Assembly: GCF_000471905.2 (NCBI RefSeq)
Contig: NW_006495273.1
Span: forward strand, 9,023,194 to 9,087,193
Origin: Amborella trichopoda
Lineage: Eukaryota; Streptophyta; Magnoliopsida; Amborellales; Amborellaceae
Length of the DNA stretch: 64,000 nt
Reading direction: 5' to 3'
In this document: one piece after another, positions 11,474-26,400 of the stretch
Layout: every line of letters begins with the position of its first letter
Position numbering within the stretch: position 1 is the stretch's first letter
Program-made: the position numbers and the translations under genes
The notes under the pieces: generated by a model
What the model was told of the DNA's origin: nothing
What the model saw: only the letters and a program-made list of their open reading frames with translations
The model's database searches: none

Positions 11474-14400
11474 TTTACTGTGTGTGTGCATAGGTGTGTG
11501 CATGTGTGTGTGCGTGTGCGTGTGCAAGGAAACACTTGAAAAAGATGTGGATCCATAGCAGTTGCGGAACACCTGAACAAATGAAAAATTCATATATGAA
11601 GAAGATGTGAATTCTTCTCTCTTTACTCATTAATTTTCCCTCTACTTACCCTTCTACAATCACCCCAAATTCCCCTCATTTCTCTCTGCACTTCCCATCC
11701 TTATGAAAATTCAGCTAGGTGGCACAAATGGAACCCCCTCACTTTTAGTCACCCTAAATCCCAACTAAAAATTTACATCAGAAAAAGATGTGAATTCTTT
11801 TCTCCTTAGGCTTTTCTTTTTCCCTCTCCTTTCCCCTTCTTCAGTTGCCCGAAATTCTCCCCGTTTCTCTCTCCAGAACCCTTTGTGGCTTTTGGTAATG
11901 ACCCTAATATGTGCATTGAATGGGCCTTGATTCACAGTGTTGAGTTGATTGATGCTTTGTGATTTTTTCCGCCCTGACTTTGTTGAAGCAGGAGATAGAA
12001 GTTTGGGGTGTGTTTTATAGTAAATCAATGTTAATGCATCTTCTTATAAATGAGATCCTTTCGTGTTGAAATAGACGATTTTTAGGGAAGAGAATTGAGT
12101 TTAAGTACGGATTACAGTGTTTTACTGGTGAGTGTTAGCTGGAATAAACATAACCTTGTACAAAGATGAGTAAGTTTGGTTCTTGCATTTCTGAAGAGAG
12201 AAATTTCAGTTTATATTCATCTTTACCTTGTTTTCATTGGTAATGCTTGATTAAAAGAGCTTGATCTCCAGTGAAACTCAGATTTTGGATCAAGGCCTTT
12301 TTATGACTTTTCCCAATTGAGAATTCAGTTTAAGACTCCTTATTGCATTCTCTTACTAGTGCTATTTGTTTGTTAAGAACTTGAAATTATTAGATTAGAA
12401 AACTCCAATCCTAGTCTTCTAAGTAGATGGGATTGTGGTTTTTGATGCTGCTTTTATTATGTTTTTGCTTGATGTTTTGACTAAGTTTATATCTTTACAT
12501 TCATAGGAGAATTTTTTGTATATTCTCCGTCTTTCCATTGGTCTTCTGTACTTTGTGTGTTAATACTCCTCTCAAAAAATCAGCATTGATCTAATAACAG
12601 AGAGAGTGGCATTCCTCCAACTTCCTTCCATTAATTTCTGTTAGACATTTTTTTTGCAGAAACATGAGGATGATAAACTAATTATTTTCAATGATCTCTT
12701 TAAAGAATTGACCCAAAAAGCCTATAGATCTTACAAAAAGTAGAAAACTAAAGAAGAAATTGCATAGATCTTCAAAAAGAAAAAAAGAAGATGAAAAAGT
12801 AATTGCCCGTACAACTTGAACATCAATGGAAGGATACAAATTGATTGTTAAATAGAAAGGCAAAATAATAACCCTTACAAAGCGCAATGAGATACTATCA
12901 AGCAAATCCCATGTTTTACAAATAGCTGAGTCGAAGCAGTTCTAGTATAAAACTTGGGTTCTTTCTAGATGCTATTCAAACAGCATATAACATGTCAGAA
13001 AGCTAGAGAGGGAAAAGAGAAAAGAAAAGAGAAAAAGAAGAGAGAAAAGAGAGAGAGATATGATAGACTTGAGAGGAGAGAATGCCGTGAGGTCTGCACA
13101 CTCACGCACCTCATCAATCTTTTACATCATTAAACAATTATGTTATCGACAAAAGTGCTCATAAAAATAAACTTAGGACATTTAGGTCTTATGACCTAGG
13201 TAAAGGAATTTTTAACACTCCTCGAGCTAGAGCATAAATGTTGCCCATGCCTAGCTTGGAACAAATTGTTTGGATCATATCATGACCAATGCCTTTGGTG
13301 AAGATGTCTGCCAGCTGAACCTTAGATTTCACACATGGAGTAGACACCTTCTTACTAGCAACTTCCTCTTGGATAAAGTGACTTTCGACTTCAATATGCT
13401 TGGTCCTTTTATGAAATACCAGATTACTTGCTATATAGGTGGCGGCTTTATTATCGCAATACATCTTCATGGGTTCGACATCAGTAAATCCCATCTCTTG
13501 CATTAGTGATTTTCTTCGCATCAATTCACATGTAGTATGTGCAATTGCTCTATATTCAACCTCTGCACTAGATTTAGCCACCATTATGTTTCTTGCTTCT
13601 CCATGTTACCAAGTTTCCACAAATATAGACAGCTTGTTAGATGGTGAACCTGCCCAATCAGCATTTGAGTAACTTTTAATGTCTAATTGATTATTTGGCA
13701 TGTAAATCAAATGTCGACCTGGGGCTCCCTTCAGATACCTTAAAATTCTATAACCAACATCCCCGTTAGAAATCTTGAAAGCTTGCATAAATCCACTCAC
13801 AAGACATTGCAAAAGCAATATCAGGCCTGGTGATGCTCAGGTAAATCGACCTACCTACCATTCTTCTGTATCTTCATGGATCCACAAACAACTCCCCATG
13901 ATCAACTAATAATTTTGCATTGGAATCCGTAAGCGTATCCACTGGTCTAGCACCTAACATTCCAGTTTATGTCAACAAATCAGTCACATATTTTCTTTGA
14001 GACAAATTAATGCAATGCTTTGATCTGGCTACTTCAATTCGTTAGCTAGCCTAAATCCTTAGTTTGAACATATTGTTTTTGATGTCTCTTTAAATGACTG
14101 AGTCCTTCTTGATCATTGCCACTAACAATAGTATTATCAACATAGACAATTAAAACAATTATTCCGGAGTCTTATTTCTAAGCAAACACTGAATGATCTG
14201 CATGGTTGCGTCGAAATCCATATGCTACAACAACTTCACTGAACTTTTCAAACCATGACTGTGTGGACTGTTTCAGGCCATAAATGGCTTTCTTCAGCTT
14301 ACACAATTTATTCGACTCCTCTTGAGCAACAAATCCAAGTGGTTACTCCATGCACATCTCTTCTTGTAGATCACTATGGAGAAAACCATTCTTTACATGA

Positions 14401-17400
14401 AGTAACCACAATGACCATCCCTTGTTTGCAGTCACAATATAACCACTTGAAGTTTAGCAACAAGTGCAAATAATTCAAAGTAGTCAATGCTAAATGTGTG
14501 TGTATCCCTTGACTACCAATTTGGCTTTTAATCTTTCTGTAGGGCCATCGGGTGGATATTCGACTTCATAAACCCATCGACACCTATTAGTCCTTGTTCT
14601 AGCTGGTAACTTGGTGAGTTCCCATGTATCATTTGAGTGGAGTGTGTCCATCTCATCTTCCATCACTTTCTTCCACCTAGTATGAGAAAGTGCTTCTTGA
14701 TAGGTCTTAGGAACATAAATAGATGAAAGGGCTAAATCAAAACTTTGATATGATGGAGACAAATTTGTAAAGGTAATAAAATGTGCAATCGGATGTTGGG
14801 TACAAGACTTGATACCTTTAGGGATATGGCAATAGGTACCTCATCATCACAAGTGGGAAGTGCATCAGTGGACGAAGATGATGATTGAGTGGTTGGCTGA
14901 GTTGGTGGGGGATGTCCACCATGCATTTTTCTTCTGGTATAAACCTTTATGGGCTGCTCTTGAGAAACACCATGATGTGTAGATGTAATAGATTCAACGG
15001 AGTTAGGTAACTGGGATGAAGAAGAAGTATCAAGAGGAATAGGAAGAGGAATCATAGAAGCCGAGGACTTTGAGACTTCTTCAGTAGTAGGATAAAAAAA
15101 TTTGTATCAAGCACACGACTTTCTTCTAAAAAAAAAAGGAGTATTTTAAAAAATGTAACATTAACACAACCAATTTTTTCTGTATACTAGGATGATAACA
15201 ACGATAATATTTCTAGAAAGCATGAATACTCAAGAAAGACACATTTGACAACCAGGGGATCTAGCTTAGCATTACCGGTACCTAACATATGAACAAAGCA
15301 ACCACACCCAAACATTCGAGGAGGAACACCAAACAATGGAGCATCAGGATAGAGAACCGTATATGGTGTTTTTTCATTTAAGATTAAAGAGGGCATACAA
15401 TTAATTAAACAACATGAGGTCAGCAAGGCATCTCACCAAAACCTTGGGAATATCGATATTAATTAGAGAATGGGTTACTTCAAGTAAGTGTTGATTTTTC
15501 CTTCCAGCAACCCGGTTTTGTTGAGGAGTATGCGAACAAGAATTTTGGTGTAAAGATCTATTTTTGTCTATTTTGAACAAAACAATTCTCAAAATCTCTA
15601 GAAAGATAATCTTTAGAATTATTAGAACGTAACATGCACATATTCTTATTGAATTGAGTTTGGCTCTCCTTATGAAACAATTTAAAAATGGAAAAAATCG
15701 CATATCCCTCTTTTGTTAAATATCACCATGTCATTTTGTGAATAATTTTCTATGAAAGTTACAAAGATGCCTATTCCTAGACAAACATTGTACTCTAGCT
15801 GGACCTCATATATCATAATGAACCATTATAAGTGAAGCAAGTCTCTGGTTGTCAACTCTAGGATGAAATGATACCTTATGATGATTTCCTAACTGACAAG
15901 CTTCACACTCTAAAGTAGACACAGACTCCAAAGAAGGGACTAATAACTTTAAGATATTGAGAGAAGAATGACCTGGTCGACAATGCCATTCGAAAGGAGA
16001 ATCAACAGAGTGAAGAGTGACACCAATCAGGTTATGATCCAACACAGGCCACTTGACTCATTACGTGTCATCAATCGTCCTCTTTGTTTTAAGATCATAA
16101 AGGACACAAGAAGAAGGATAAAAGGTTACATGAGATTTGGTTAATTTGCCCACAGATAATAAACTGAAAGGGAACTTTGGAACATATAGTAAATATGGTA
16201 GAGGAACACAAGTATGCATAACTATACTCTGTCTTGACATACTAGATACGATCCATTAACCAAGGTAACAACAAAATTAGGAATACACTTTATTTGGAGA
16301 CAATAAAACAAAGGATTCACCGGTATCAGGTTTAAGGCTAGATTAAAATTTTAGCAATCCTAAGTTCTTGCTGCTTCTGCTATAATTCCACCACTAGAGA
16401 TATGCTGATATAGATTCAGCTCTTCCCACATACCCTTGAGGGTACTATGATACTCACACTCTTATTACCTTGTTGCAATTGAAACATTTTCTCAAACAGC
16501 TCGTATACCTGAGAGATATTTTTATTTGATGAATGCGTTTCTTTCAAAGTCTCCCAAATTTCTTTATTTGTATCAAGAAACATCACATTGGCACTTATTT
16601 TGGGTTCTATACTACTCCATAACCAGGTCATGATTATGTAATTCTCCCTCATCCACTCTTCATATCTACTATTAGATTTACTAGGCTTGTCCTTAGTCAA
16701 GAATATCAATTTCCCTTTTTTGCACTGAGGGATACTTTGAAACTAGGTCACGATCTCTCTGTAGATCTTGACCTTGAAAGAGAAAACACACTCACGTCAA
16801 CATAGATTGGCAACATCTTGAAATCAGGTGGATCTATCTCTACATATTGATCACAAAAGAGAAATCACACAAGCAGCAACATCGCCACACTAATTGCAGA
16901 TCAACATGGCCTTTTGCAAAAAACCTTGAAAACAGCCCTAGGTTTTACAATCAAACAGTCCTACGGTTTTAAGATTAAAAAAATAAAGAAAAAAACTACT
17001 GCACAAAGAAGATAGAGGAAGAATGAAGATGGTTGAGGCAAGGATTAAGATGTTTGCTTTGTTAGAGAATCTAAAGCAAGAAAAGAGAAAAGAAAAGAGG
17101 CAAAGGAGAGAAAAGAGAGCATGATATGAGAGACAAGAGGGGAGGGAGTGCAGATTTTAAGGTTGACTTAAAGAAAACCAATCATAGGTTTTTTAGCCCA
17201 AACGCAAATGGCGCCGTCATGATTCTATCTTATTTTATGAGGAAGCCTCTTCTAGGCGCATTTGTTGTGATGAGCAGCATATTGTGATGTTATGTAAGGA
17301 TTAGGTATATTAGCTGATAAATGACCTGCTTGATCAAGGATTCCCTTACACACATACATGTGGCTCCAAGTGTGCATGTCTAGTAAATACAAATAATAGT

Positions 17401-20400
17401 TTTAACTTCAATTCATGGGAATGAACTGTTTGTTACTATATCTGGGCACATCCATAATCTAGATGGGTGTCAATTATGTTTAGGCGTGGTTCAAGTAGGT
17501 ATTTATATGATTGATAAATCAGCCACATGTGCACGTTGTATGACTTAGAGTACCAGATGCATCCAATGATGTATACTGTCTGTAGCTGTTCATAGGAAGA
17601 ATTGCAAGTATTGTTAGGAGAGCTGAAACCAGATGTGCAATCATAAGATTTTCCAGTTTTATCTTTTTATCAGTTGAGTCACAACGATGCTAGTTGGCTC
17701 ATTGTTCATACCTTATAGAAAATTCACAGAAATAAAAGAAATAACGGAAAGCTGCATAACTGAAAAACTATTTGAAAAACTATTAGAAAAATAACCTAGA
17801 AAATGAAAAAATAAGAAAGAGAAATTTCTGATAATCTATAAATTTTAACTGTCAAACTGTCAATCTCTGCATGATTACAAAAAAGAAAATCTTTTTTTTT
17901 TCCCCATAATTAGTTCGCTATAAAAGTGAAAATTTCTTATAAAATAATGGAATAGAAATTTTGTCATAAAGGACGTGATTATAAATTTCTATATATTTAT
18001 CTACACATGGTTATGGATCATAAAATATTCCATCTATCCACAATCTTGTGGAACTTCATAAAGGCAAAGAGCTAAGTAATGAGTTTTGTAATATCATGTT
18101 AACGGTGGTGTTTGAGATGAAGCATGAAACATAGACACTATGCCCAAAGACCTAAACTTAGATATTCTTTAAGTTCCTGTCTGCAGGGCCTCAGTTATTG
18201 CCTTGTAAATCTAGCCTTCCATCACGTATATCTTCTAACAAAGATTTTGTTAGTGATACAAACAGCACAACAATGGAGTTATGCAGTTTAATATTTGAAA
18301 GGTGAAAGTAGCATTGTCAGCTTCATTTCACTGTCCATCAAGTTGACTCGAGGGATTTCTTGTGAATCCTTATTTAAAGAAAACGACCCGACCCTTCTAA
18401 TGGTTGGGTCCTAAATAATATGGTTTGGCTGAATTTTTGGAATTAACTGGCGATTCTGCTTTGAAGTATTCTGCTGAATAATAATATGCTCTATTTGACC
18501 TTGAAGTTATTGTAGTATAGAGGGGGCAATGTTCCCATGATACTATAGCTCAGGTAATTGAAATTGTTATATGAACTCATTCAGTATAGTTGCTTTGACA
18601 AATTTCACAATAATAATGACACTGGATTTTGTTTCAGAGTTCATTACCTTCTGGTTTAATTGACTTTATTGTAACAAATTTAGTTGCCACGATATGCATA
18701 TAGATAAATTTTACTTTCATTATGCAGTTCGGTGTACGACAGTCTTGTTATTTACTTTGTTGGACAATGATAATTTTGATGTGTCGTTTTGTTGAGGTTT
18801 CTCGAATCCATTGATACACATAGGTGGTGTTTGAAGATAAGTTGGGAACATAGGTGCATGATTAGGATTGGGTTAGGAATTGAGATCCCCAAAATTTAGG
18901 ATCCCGATCCCAACCTTTTAGGAATCGTTCTTCGAATCTTAAAGAATATATATATAATCTAGAACTGTGCACACTTTTTAAAGTTTGGTTTTCTTTATTT
19001 ATAACCAGCAAGCAATGCAACTATATTAAAAGTGTAGTTGCATTGCTAGCTAGCTATAAATAAAGAAAATCATTGGTTTTGTTGTTAACTTGATCTTAAG
19101 GTGGGGATCGAGATCTCAAAATTTAAAAATTGATGTCCCTTTCCTTGAGTGCAAGAGCTAGATTCTGGTGTGGGATTACCCGCTAAGTGGGGAAATCCCA
19201 ACAACTATGGCTGGGAGGATACGTTTTTGAGATGGTCTTTAACCATAAATTTATGTTTATGCCTATTAGCTATCACATTTTCTTTAACTTACAAAGAGTT
19301 TGATGTTGATTTATTGTAATTGCTATATCTTTTATCTCTGAACATGTGTCAATAATAGTGAGCTTTTATATTTGCCATTGCTAAGCTTTGAACGTGTAAT
19401 GATAAATGCATTATGAAATTTCGAGTACATCATATGATATAAATTTTGAATTAGTACTTTGATGCTTTTTATTTTCTTTACCATTAAGAAGTGGCATGGA
19501 TTTTTCCTTCAAGGCCTATATATGAATTGTGACTTTATTCTCTTCTTTGTTGAGTTGGTTGCATTTTCACTCTAGTCTATAATGTTTTGCAGGCAGTTGA
19601 TCTAAAGATTTTAGGATCTCTTAATAGGGATGACTTGAAGAAACTTTGTGGTGACAACTATCCTGAATGGATTTCTTTCCCTGCTTATGAACAGGTCAGG
19701 TGTATCTAGGAAATTGTTTTGGATCCATGTATTTTTATCATTGATAAATTTTCTTGCACTTGGCACTTGTCTTTAGCAATTACGTTCTAAATGTATCAAA
19801 GGGTTTAGTTAGCTTAGTCCACCTATTTGGTTACTAAGGAGATGTTTGTGATGTTAAAATAAATACCCTCATAAATCTTCACAAATACCCCCTGATTTAA
19901 GTATATATCAATGAAGCATATCTACTTGTCATGACTCTTGATTACACCATCAACTGGAGGATCAACTGATATAAGTGATATTTTGTTCACTAATCAGTTG
20001 TGTTTGTTTTGTATCTCTTAGTGATATAGTGAACAAATGATGTTATCCTATTGATGTAATGCATTTGAGACTGATACTACCATTAGGTAACCTGTCTTCC
20101 AACTTAGAACATTTTAACTCTGTGCTTTATGTTAGACACGCAACCTAGGTGTTGATCATGCTCCTAGATTTTTCTCTATTGCTCCTGGATAGGGATCTTG
20201 ATCCCCACTTTTTAGAGATTGATCCTAGCCACTTGAAGGGGCAACAAGAGGCTAAGAAGATGACTCATTTAGATCCTAGTTGTGTTCATACTCACACTCT
20301 CTAATGCTTTTGGATGTTATAAAGTCTAAAATTACAAATAAAGCACCTTGTTATGCATTTGGATGTTGCAAGTGTGTGAAACCATAAATAAAGCGAATTT

Positions 20401-23400
20401 TTTAAAAATAATTTCTATTGCATTGTCATTGTACTCTTTTTTTTTTCTCTTGTATTTTGTAGGATTATTGTTACATATGATACATCTAAAGAGGAATATA
20501 AAACTATTATTTGTTAATTAAATAAAATTTAATTAAATAGAAAGGAATATAAAAATATTATACTCATTAATTATGCCTTGTCTTGTAGAAGTATGATTTC
20601 TTGCAATTTTTAAGGTCCAAAATATTGGCTGGACAAAGGGAAGCAAGTTTTGATATATAATTCCCATGTAAGTTGATAGAGTTTTAAATAAAACTTATCA
20701 TTGATCCTTTGCCTAATGGTAGAATTTGACCTGTTTCTCATTTTTTGTTTCTCTCTCGCAAAAGAGAAGATTAATCTTTTTGAGAAATAAGGTTGTCAAA
20801 TGCAAGGTGTGGGCTTAAGATTTTAGGGGGTTTTGATGAACTATGCTCCTTGATAGGGCCGTGATGTAGGAGCATACCTTCCAATGCAGATAATAAATAT
20901 TAAAATCGTACTTTAAGAATATAAAATTTATAAAAACATAACTGGGGCTTAGGTGGTAGCACCACCACGACCCCAGCCCCATTTTCAACATAGTTCAAGT
21001 GTTGATTGTAAGGAGCCTAGACACTATATCACCTTCACAATGTTCGTCAAAAACTTTGAATTCGCAAAAATGGATCGATCGTTTTGGGGCCCTTTGGATC
21101 CTAGCAAAAAGATTACAAGGAAATAGGTTTCTAGTGAGATTCCCCATTTTAGCTGTTTGGATCCAAAATCTGGGGTGGAAATTAATTTTTATATATATAT
21201 ATATATATATATATTAATATTTAGCCCAAAGCAGAGGAATTATTTTCCTCCCAACAGGCTGAAAAATTTATGTCCATGTCAAATTTCTTTACGAAGTCGA
21301 ATAAAGCAAAAGTTAAAACGAGCGTATGGCTCGTTGGGTCCCGAACAAAAAAGGGCAATCTCTTTCCATCTCACCCTCGCCCTCTATCTCTCTCCCCTTG
21401 CTAAACCTACTCCACTAACTCTCTCTCTCTCTGTCTCCTAGATATCTCTCTCTCTCCAATTTTTATACCTTAGTTTCTGATCTCCTTGTCTATCTCTCCC
21501 ATTGTTTGCAAAATCGAACCAAAATGGTTAATTGGACATAGGGCTGAAGCCGTTTAACCGGCTTAACCGGTAAACCGGACGATTCAACTGTTCTAACTGG
21601 GCAAGTCTCGAGGCGGTCAAAAAATTGTTGCAAAAATAAAAAATATACAAAAAAAATCTACTAAAATATGAAAAGCATATGAAGAACGATTAAAAAAAAC
21701 ACATTCAAATGAAGTTGAAAATTAATGAAAAAATGGAATTTAAAGGTGCCTAAGAGTATTTTTACAAATTATCGAAAAAGATGGAAAAATATAAAAGTGA
21801 GTATTGATGACCAAAACAATTTCTAATCTTACCATAATGTAAAGAATATTAAAAAATATATTACAAATCAAATTCCTTATTTTAAGATTTTATGTATATT
21901 TTTTAAATTGTTATTTTTTAAATACTGGTCGATCACCAAAACAGCCCTAAACCGGTTCCGATCTAATCGGGCGGTTATCGGTTAGATCACCCCATTTTTC
22001 TAACATGGATCTCTCCCCGTTTATAGAAATTTCTTTGTACTTCCATCTTGCTCTGGCCGTTACATTCTCTCTATCTAGACCATGTTTTTCTTCTCTAGAG
22101 ATTCCCTGCATTTAAACCCTTTATGAAATAGAAATGTATCTTCCAAGTTGCATCCAAATGCTATCTAAATAGCAAAAACCCATTTTGCACGAAATGTTTT
22201 TCAAAGGTAATAGTTTTTTTTTCTCAATCAATTTTTTCTAGGGATTGAAATGGTGCCTTAATCCCCTTGAATCCAAGAAAGATTTGGGCATTGTTTCCAG
22301 CTTTCCGCTAACTAGTGTGGTCCACATAGGTGTGCATGCCATATAGTGTGATGTGCCCACATATGCGGCCTATACGTTGCCTAATCAGATGCATCTTGCA
22401 AGCCTCCATAGATTGCCATATGTGGTGCAACCAAGGGCCACACTGCTTTGATGCGATGTGTTATGCGGCCACATCTGATAACCATGATATCCAACGGGAA
22501 GTGTCAGAATCTTCATAAGTTAGCTGGATATTTGATGAATATGGCAGTGTAATACCAGAGTGTCATGTTGATTATGATTTTCTAGGGGTTTGGACAAACT
22601 GATAGACTACTCAACATATACTTGTTCTAGTAGTGATGAGATACAAATGTCTACCATGCAAAGGTCTGTAAAGAATTGAAATCACCATCTGTGTTTGGTA
22701 TAGAGTCCTTCATATGCGTCAGAGTGTTTCTTTTTGCAAATGGAATTTCTGAAGTATCTGGTTGTCAAAAGTCTTCAAGGAATGTGATGTAGGGAAATTT
22801 GAGGCAACAGTAAAGTCAACAAGGAGCAAAGCTAAACACAAGCATAAGTGGAAGAAACCTATGGTTTCTTCTCCATACCCCAAGCTAGGGTTCCTAAAGC
22901 CTGAGCTTTCTCTCTTTCAATTTCTAAAAATCATGTGTAATTGACCTCTCAAGGCCCCACACACCTTATATATTATAATTCAATGTTCAAGGACATTATA
23001 TGTCCATACAATAATTAAAATGACCTATATATCATAACTTAAACTTAAATTTTGTAACAAAAATTCACCCCTGTGAATAATACCCATGAATAGTACTCAT
23101 GAATAATACTTGTGAATAGTTCCCATTAACTGAACAAAAAAACTTAAAACTCTAGAATCCTTAAAAAATTAGAAACCCTAGAAATAAGCCATAAAAGCAA
23201 ACTATAATATACATCCTTTGAAGTTGAATAAAACTAAAGGATAAGAACAAATTTTCCCTCCATCATTCTCTCTTGGTTGGAGAAAACTCATCATTGAGTT
23301 TTGAAGTATGCTAAGATGAAACTGACGTTAATCCGATAACATTCTTCAACTCGATTATAAACATGATCTTGAGACTTGTTGATTACTACACTAATCAAAA

Positions 23401-26400
23401 CACAATAATTGTTCATTGGAACTGAGAAACCCTCAAGGAAAGGGTCACTGTATGTTGATAAAATATTTTTAATCATACAAACTTGTTGAAATTTGCATCA
23501 TTTCAGCCATATAACCATGCGGAATTTGCCCATACTCAGCTCTAGAACACACCTCGAGTGCATCTTTGAGATCAGCGATTAAACCAACTTCACCCTCTTC
23601 CAAAATATCTTCATCATCATCGTGATCTTTATCATAGATTGGATCTCCTAAGAAATCTTGTTCATCTGAGTACATATTGAAGATTGGTAGTAAATCACAA
23701 TCTACAATTTGCTAAATTTCTATGCAATCTGTATCATAGTAAAAAATCTCAACTTCCAAATTGAAAACCCTAGAATGATGTTCCCCACATCTAGGTCTTC
23801 TATCGTTATCCTCATCACTCGACTCCACACACGGAGCGCAAAAGTGAAAAGGCTTGTATTCGAAATCTTCTTGGGCTAAATGGTCACTGTCTTGGCTATT
23901 ATTGAGGCTGGCGACTTGCTGCGCCAACTGCTATACTTGCATTTCAAGTTCCTCAATTCTGTCATTTATTGATCACAAAGTGGATCTACGAAAGCTTCCC
24001 TCCTACGACCCCTTTTCGTTGCCATAGGTTCGCTGAAATCATAAACTCTAGGCAAATAATCAATAAAAATTGCTGAAATCATCAGGCTTTAAGTTGTTTT
24101 GGCAAAACTTTGGCAAAAAATCAGCAAACCCTAGACCCCACTATAACTTCCCCTCTTTGTTGTTGACCGAGGGCACCAAAAAACGTGGTGCTACATTAAC
24201 TCTATACATACTACAGTAACTTCTGTACATGTTACAATAACGTCCGTACTTGCTACAGTAACTTTCATATAGATCGCTAGCTTTGATACCACTTGATGCA
24301 AGGAAATTTGAGGGAACAAAAAAAATCAACAAGGGGCAAAACTAAACACAAGCACAAGTCGAAGAAAATTAGGGTTTCTTCTTCATACCTCAAGCTAGGG
24401 TTCCAAAAGCCTAAGCTTTTCTCTTTCAATTTCTAAAAATAAGTGTAATTGACCCTCCCAAGGCCTCACACATCTTATATCTTATAACTCAATATTCAAG
24501 GATATTACATGTCCATACAATGATTAAAATAAGCTATATATCATAACTTAAATTTAAATTTCGTAATGACAAATTGACCCCTATGAATTATACCCATAAA
24601 TAGTACTTGTGAATAGTTTCCATGAAATAAACCAAAAATATAAAAACCCTAGAATCCCTAAAAAACTAAAAACCCTAGAAATAAGCCCTAAAAGCAAACT
24701 ATAATATACATCTTTTAAAGTTGAATGAAAATAAAGCATAAGAACAAATTTTCCCTCCATCAGAATGATTTTTCTTTTTCAGTTTCATCATGTTACTTTG
24801 TAATTCTTCACTCGGTTTCAGTTGTTTTCTGAGCTGATTGAGGTGTATTCTTTCCTTATCTGTTGTTGCAGGTGAAATGGCTGAACAAGCAGCTGAGCAA
24901 AATGTGGCCATTCATTGCAGATGTAAGTCAAGACAAGATTTATCTTATTGAACGAATTTGTGTGAAGGCTATCTTTTGAGAGTTTCTCTATCCACACCTT
25001 GATTTGGTTGATGTATTTTGTAGAACCATAAAAATACCTTTAGAAATGAAAGAATTGTGCATTATCATTATTTGATCTCTTTTTGCTTGATCCTCTGACT
25101 AGGAAGCATCTGCCAGTTACAAATTTGTTATGTTAATAAGTTGGTTACAAATTTGTTCTGTTAATAAACACTTATTATCAGGACATAGGATTGCTTTGGT
25201 GGGACTGGGAGGTTTACAAGGTCATTTGGAGTGCACTTTTTTGTTTTTTCCCAAAGAGAATATAGGTTTGCTTTTTTAGCCAGAAAAACGATACAGAATA
25301 TAGGTTTGCATTGTATGTGTTCTATGTAGTTGGATATATTTTTAATTAATCAGGTTGTTATTCGACTTCCTATTTTCAGCTTCAGTTTATGTAGACTTTC
25401 TACTTTTCAGTTTGTTTACACGCAAACTATAATAGTTACAAAGCACTTGTTTTAACTTTGAGGAGTGTAGTCCTCCAAGTTTTTATATTTGATAATGCCC
25501 ACATACATGAACAAACATTTGGTACTTTCCTTAATTCCATCCACGTTTCTACATATGGTTATTGTTGTTGGGTCGGTGTCAATGAGATTTTGGAGGTTCC
25601 TCGCTTCTTTTGTCAAGTATGCTGTGGTTCTTCTTTTAGTTGTATTTTTCTGTGATTGCAGTCATGTACATTGGTAGATTACTTGTTTTGCAGGCAGCAT
25701 CGATTGTCATTAAGGAATCTGTTGAGCCTTTGTTGGAAGACTATCGACCCCCTGGGATTTCATCCTTGAAGTTCAGTAAATTATTTCTAGGACATGTGCC
25801 ACCCAAAATTGAAGGTTTGAATGGTCTTTTGAAGAACGAACATATTCATGTCTTGTATACTGCTTTGCGTTGTGTTTCAGACTTATGTTTTGTTGTTGGA
25901 TTTCATGTTTTGATTTAAATTTAAGGAACACTCATCAAAATACAGACCAGAGATGCACTATTTAACGTTTTACACAGTCGCCACTATTCCAATTTGTGAT
26001 CATGTGTCTTTTGATGAGCTTTTTGAAATCAAATCAAACTATATGGGTAAATGTTAAGTAGTTCATATCTCATAGTTATTTTGACAAATTTCCCTAAGTT
26101 AATTTGATATTGGGATTTGGGCACTTGGCTTGGTGGTTAGTGCATTGAGGGGCTGCATCGTTGCCTCAGATTTGATTCCCACTCCTAACTTACCTCAGAA
26201 ACCAGAAAAGGACAGATCGATGTCTATCTAGTCCAGTGTTTTTAAAATGAGGGATGCCGATGTGGGTGCCGATGCAGCGATGCGGTCTAGATGTGAGTGC
26301 ATCGCGGCGATGAAGTCAATAAATATAAAAAAATTCTAAAAAATCTAAAAGAGTAGGTTAATGCATAAAAAAAATATGGAGATGATATATATGTGATAGT

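Larger units (their letters stand above)
12950..17160 (-). mobile_element. Ty1/copia LTR retrotransposon, decayed, in CLB intron 1
   Basis: On the minus strand the order is gag (16709-16416), GAG-pre-integrase (about 16045-15806), integrase fragments (15703-15187), reverse transcriptase (about 14762-13606) and RNase H (13584-13189): the copia order. After RNase H comes a polypurine tract GCTCGAGGAG and TGTTAAAAATTCC, marking the 3' LTR start at 13217. Purine-rich LTR remnants at about 12990-13080 and 17050-17160 resemble each other. Many stops and frameshifts show it is dead. It lies antisense to CLB. Confidence 0.8.

Noticed and set aside
11275-11580. Minus-strand ORF with Arg/Glu and Thr/His repeats
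   Set aside because: Translation of the (CT)n/(GT)n microsatellite; no conserved domain.
24600-24720. Interstitial telomere-like CCCTAAA / aaaccctag motifs
   Set aside because: Scattered single motifs in an LTR, not a tandem array; typical telo-boxes, not a relict telomere.
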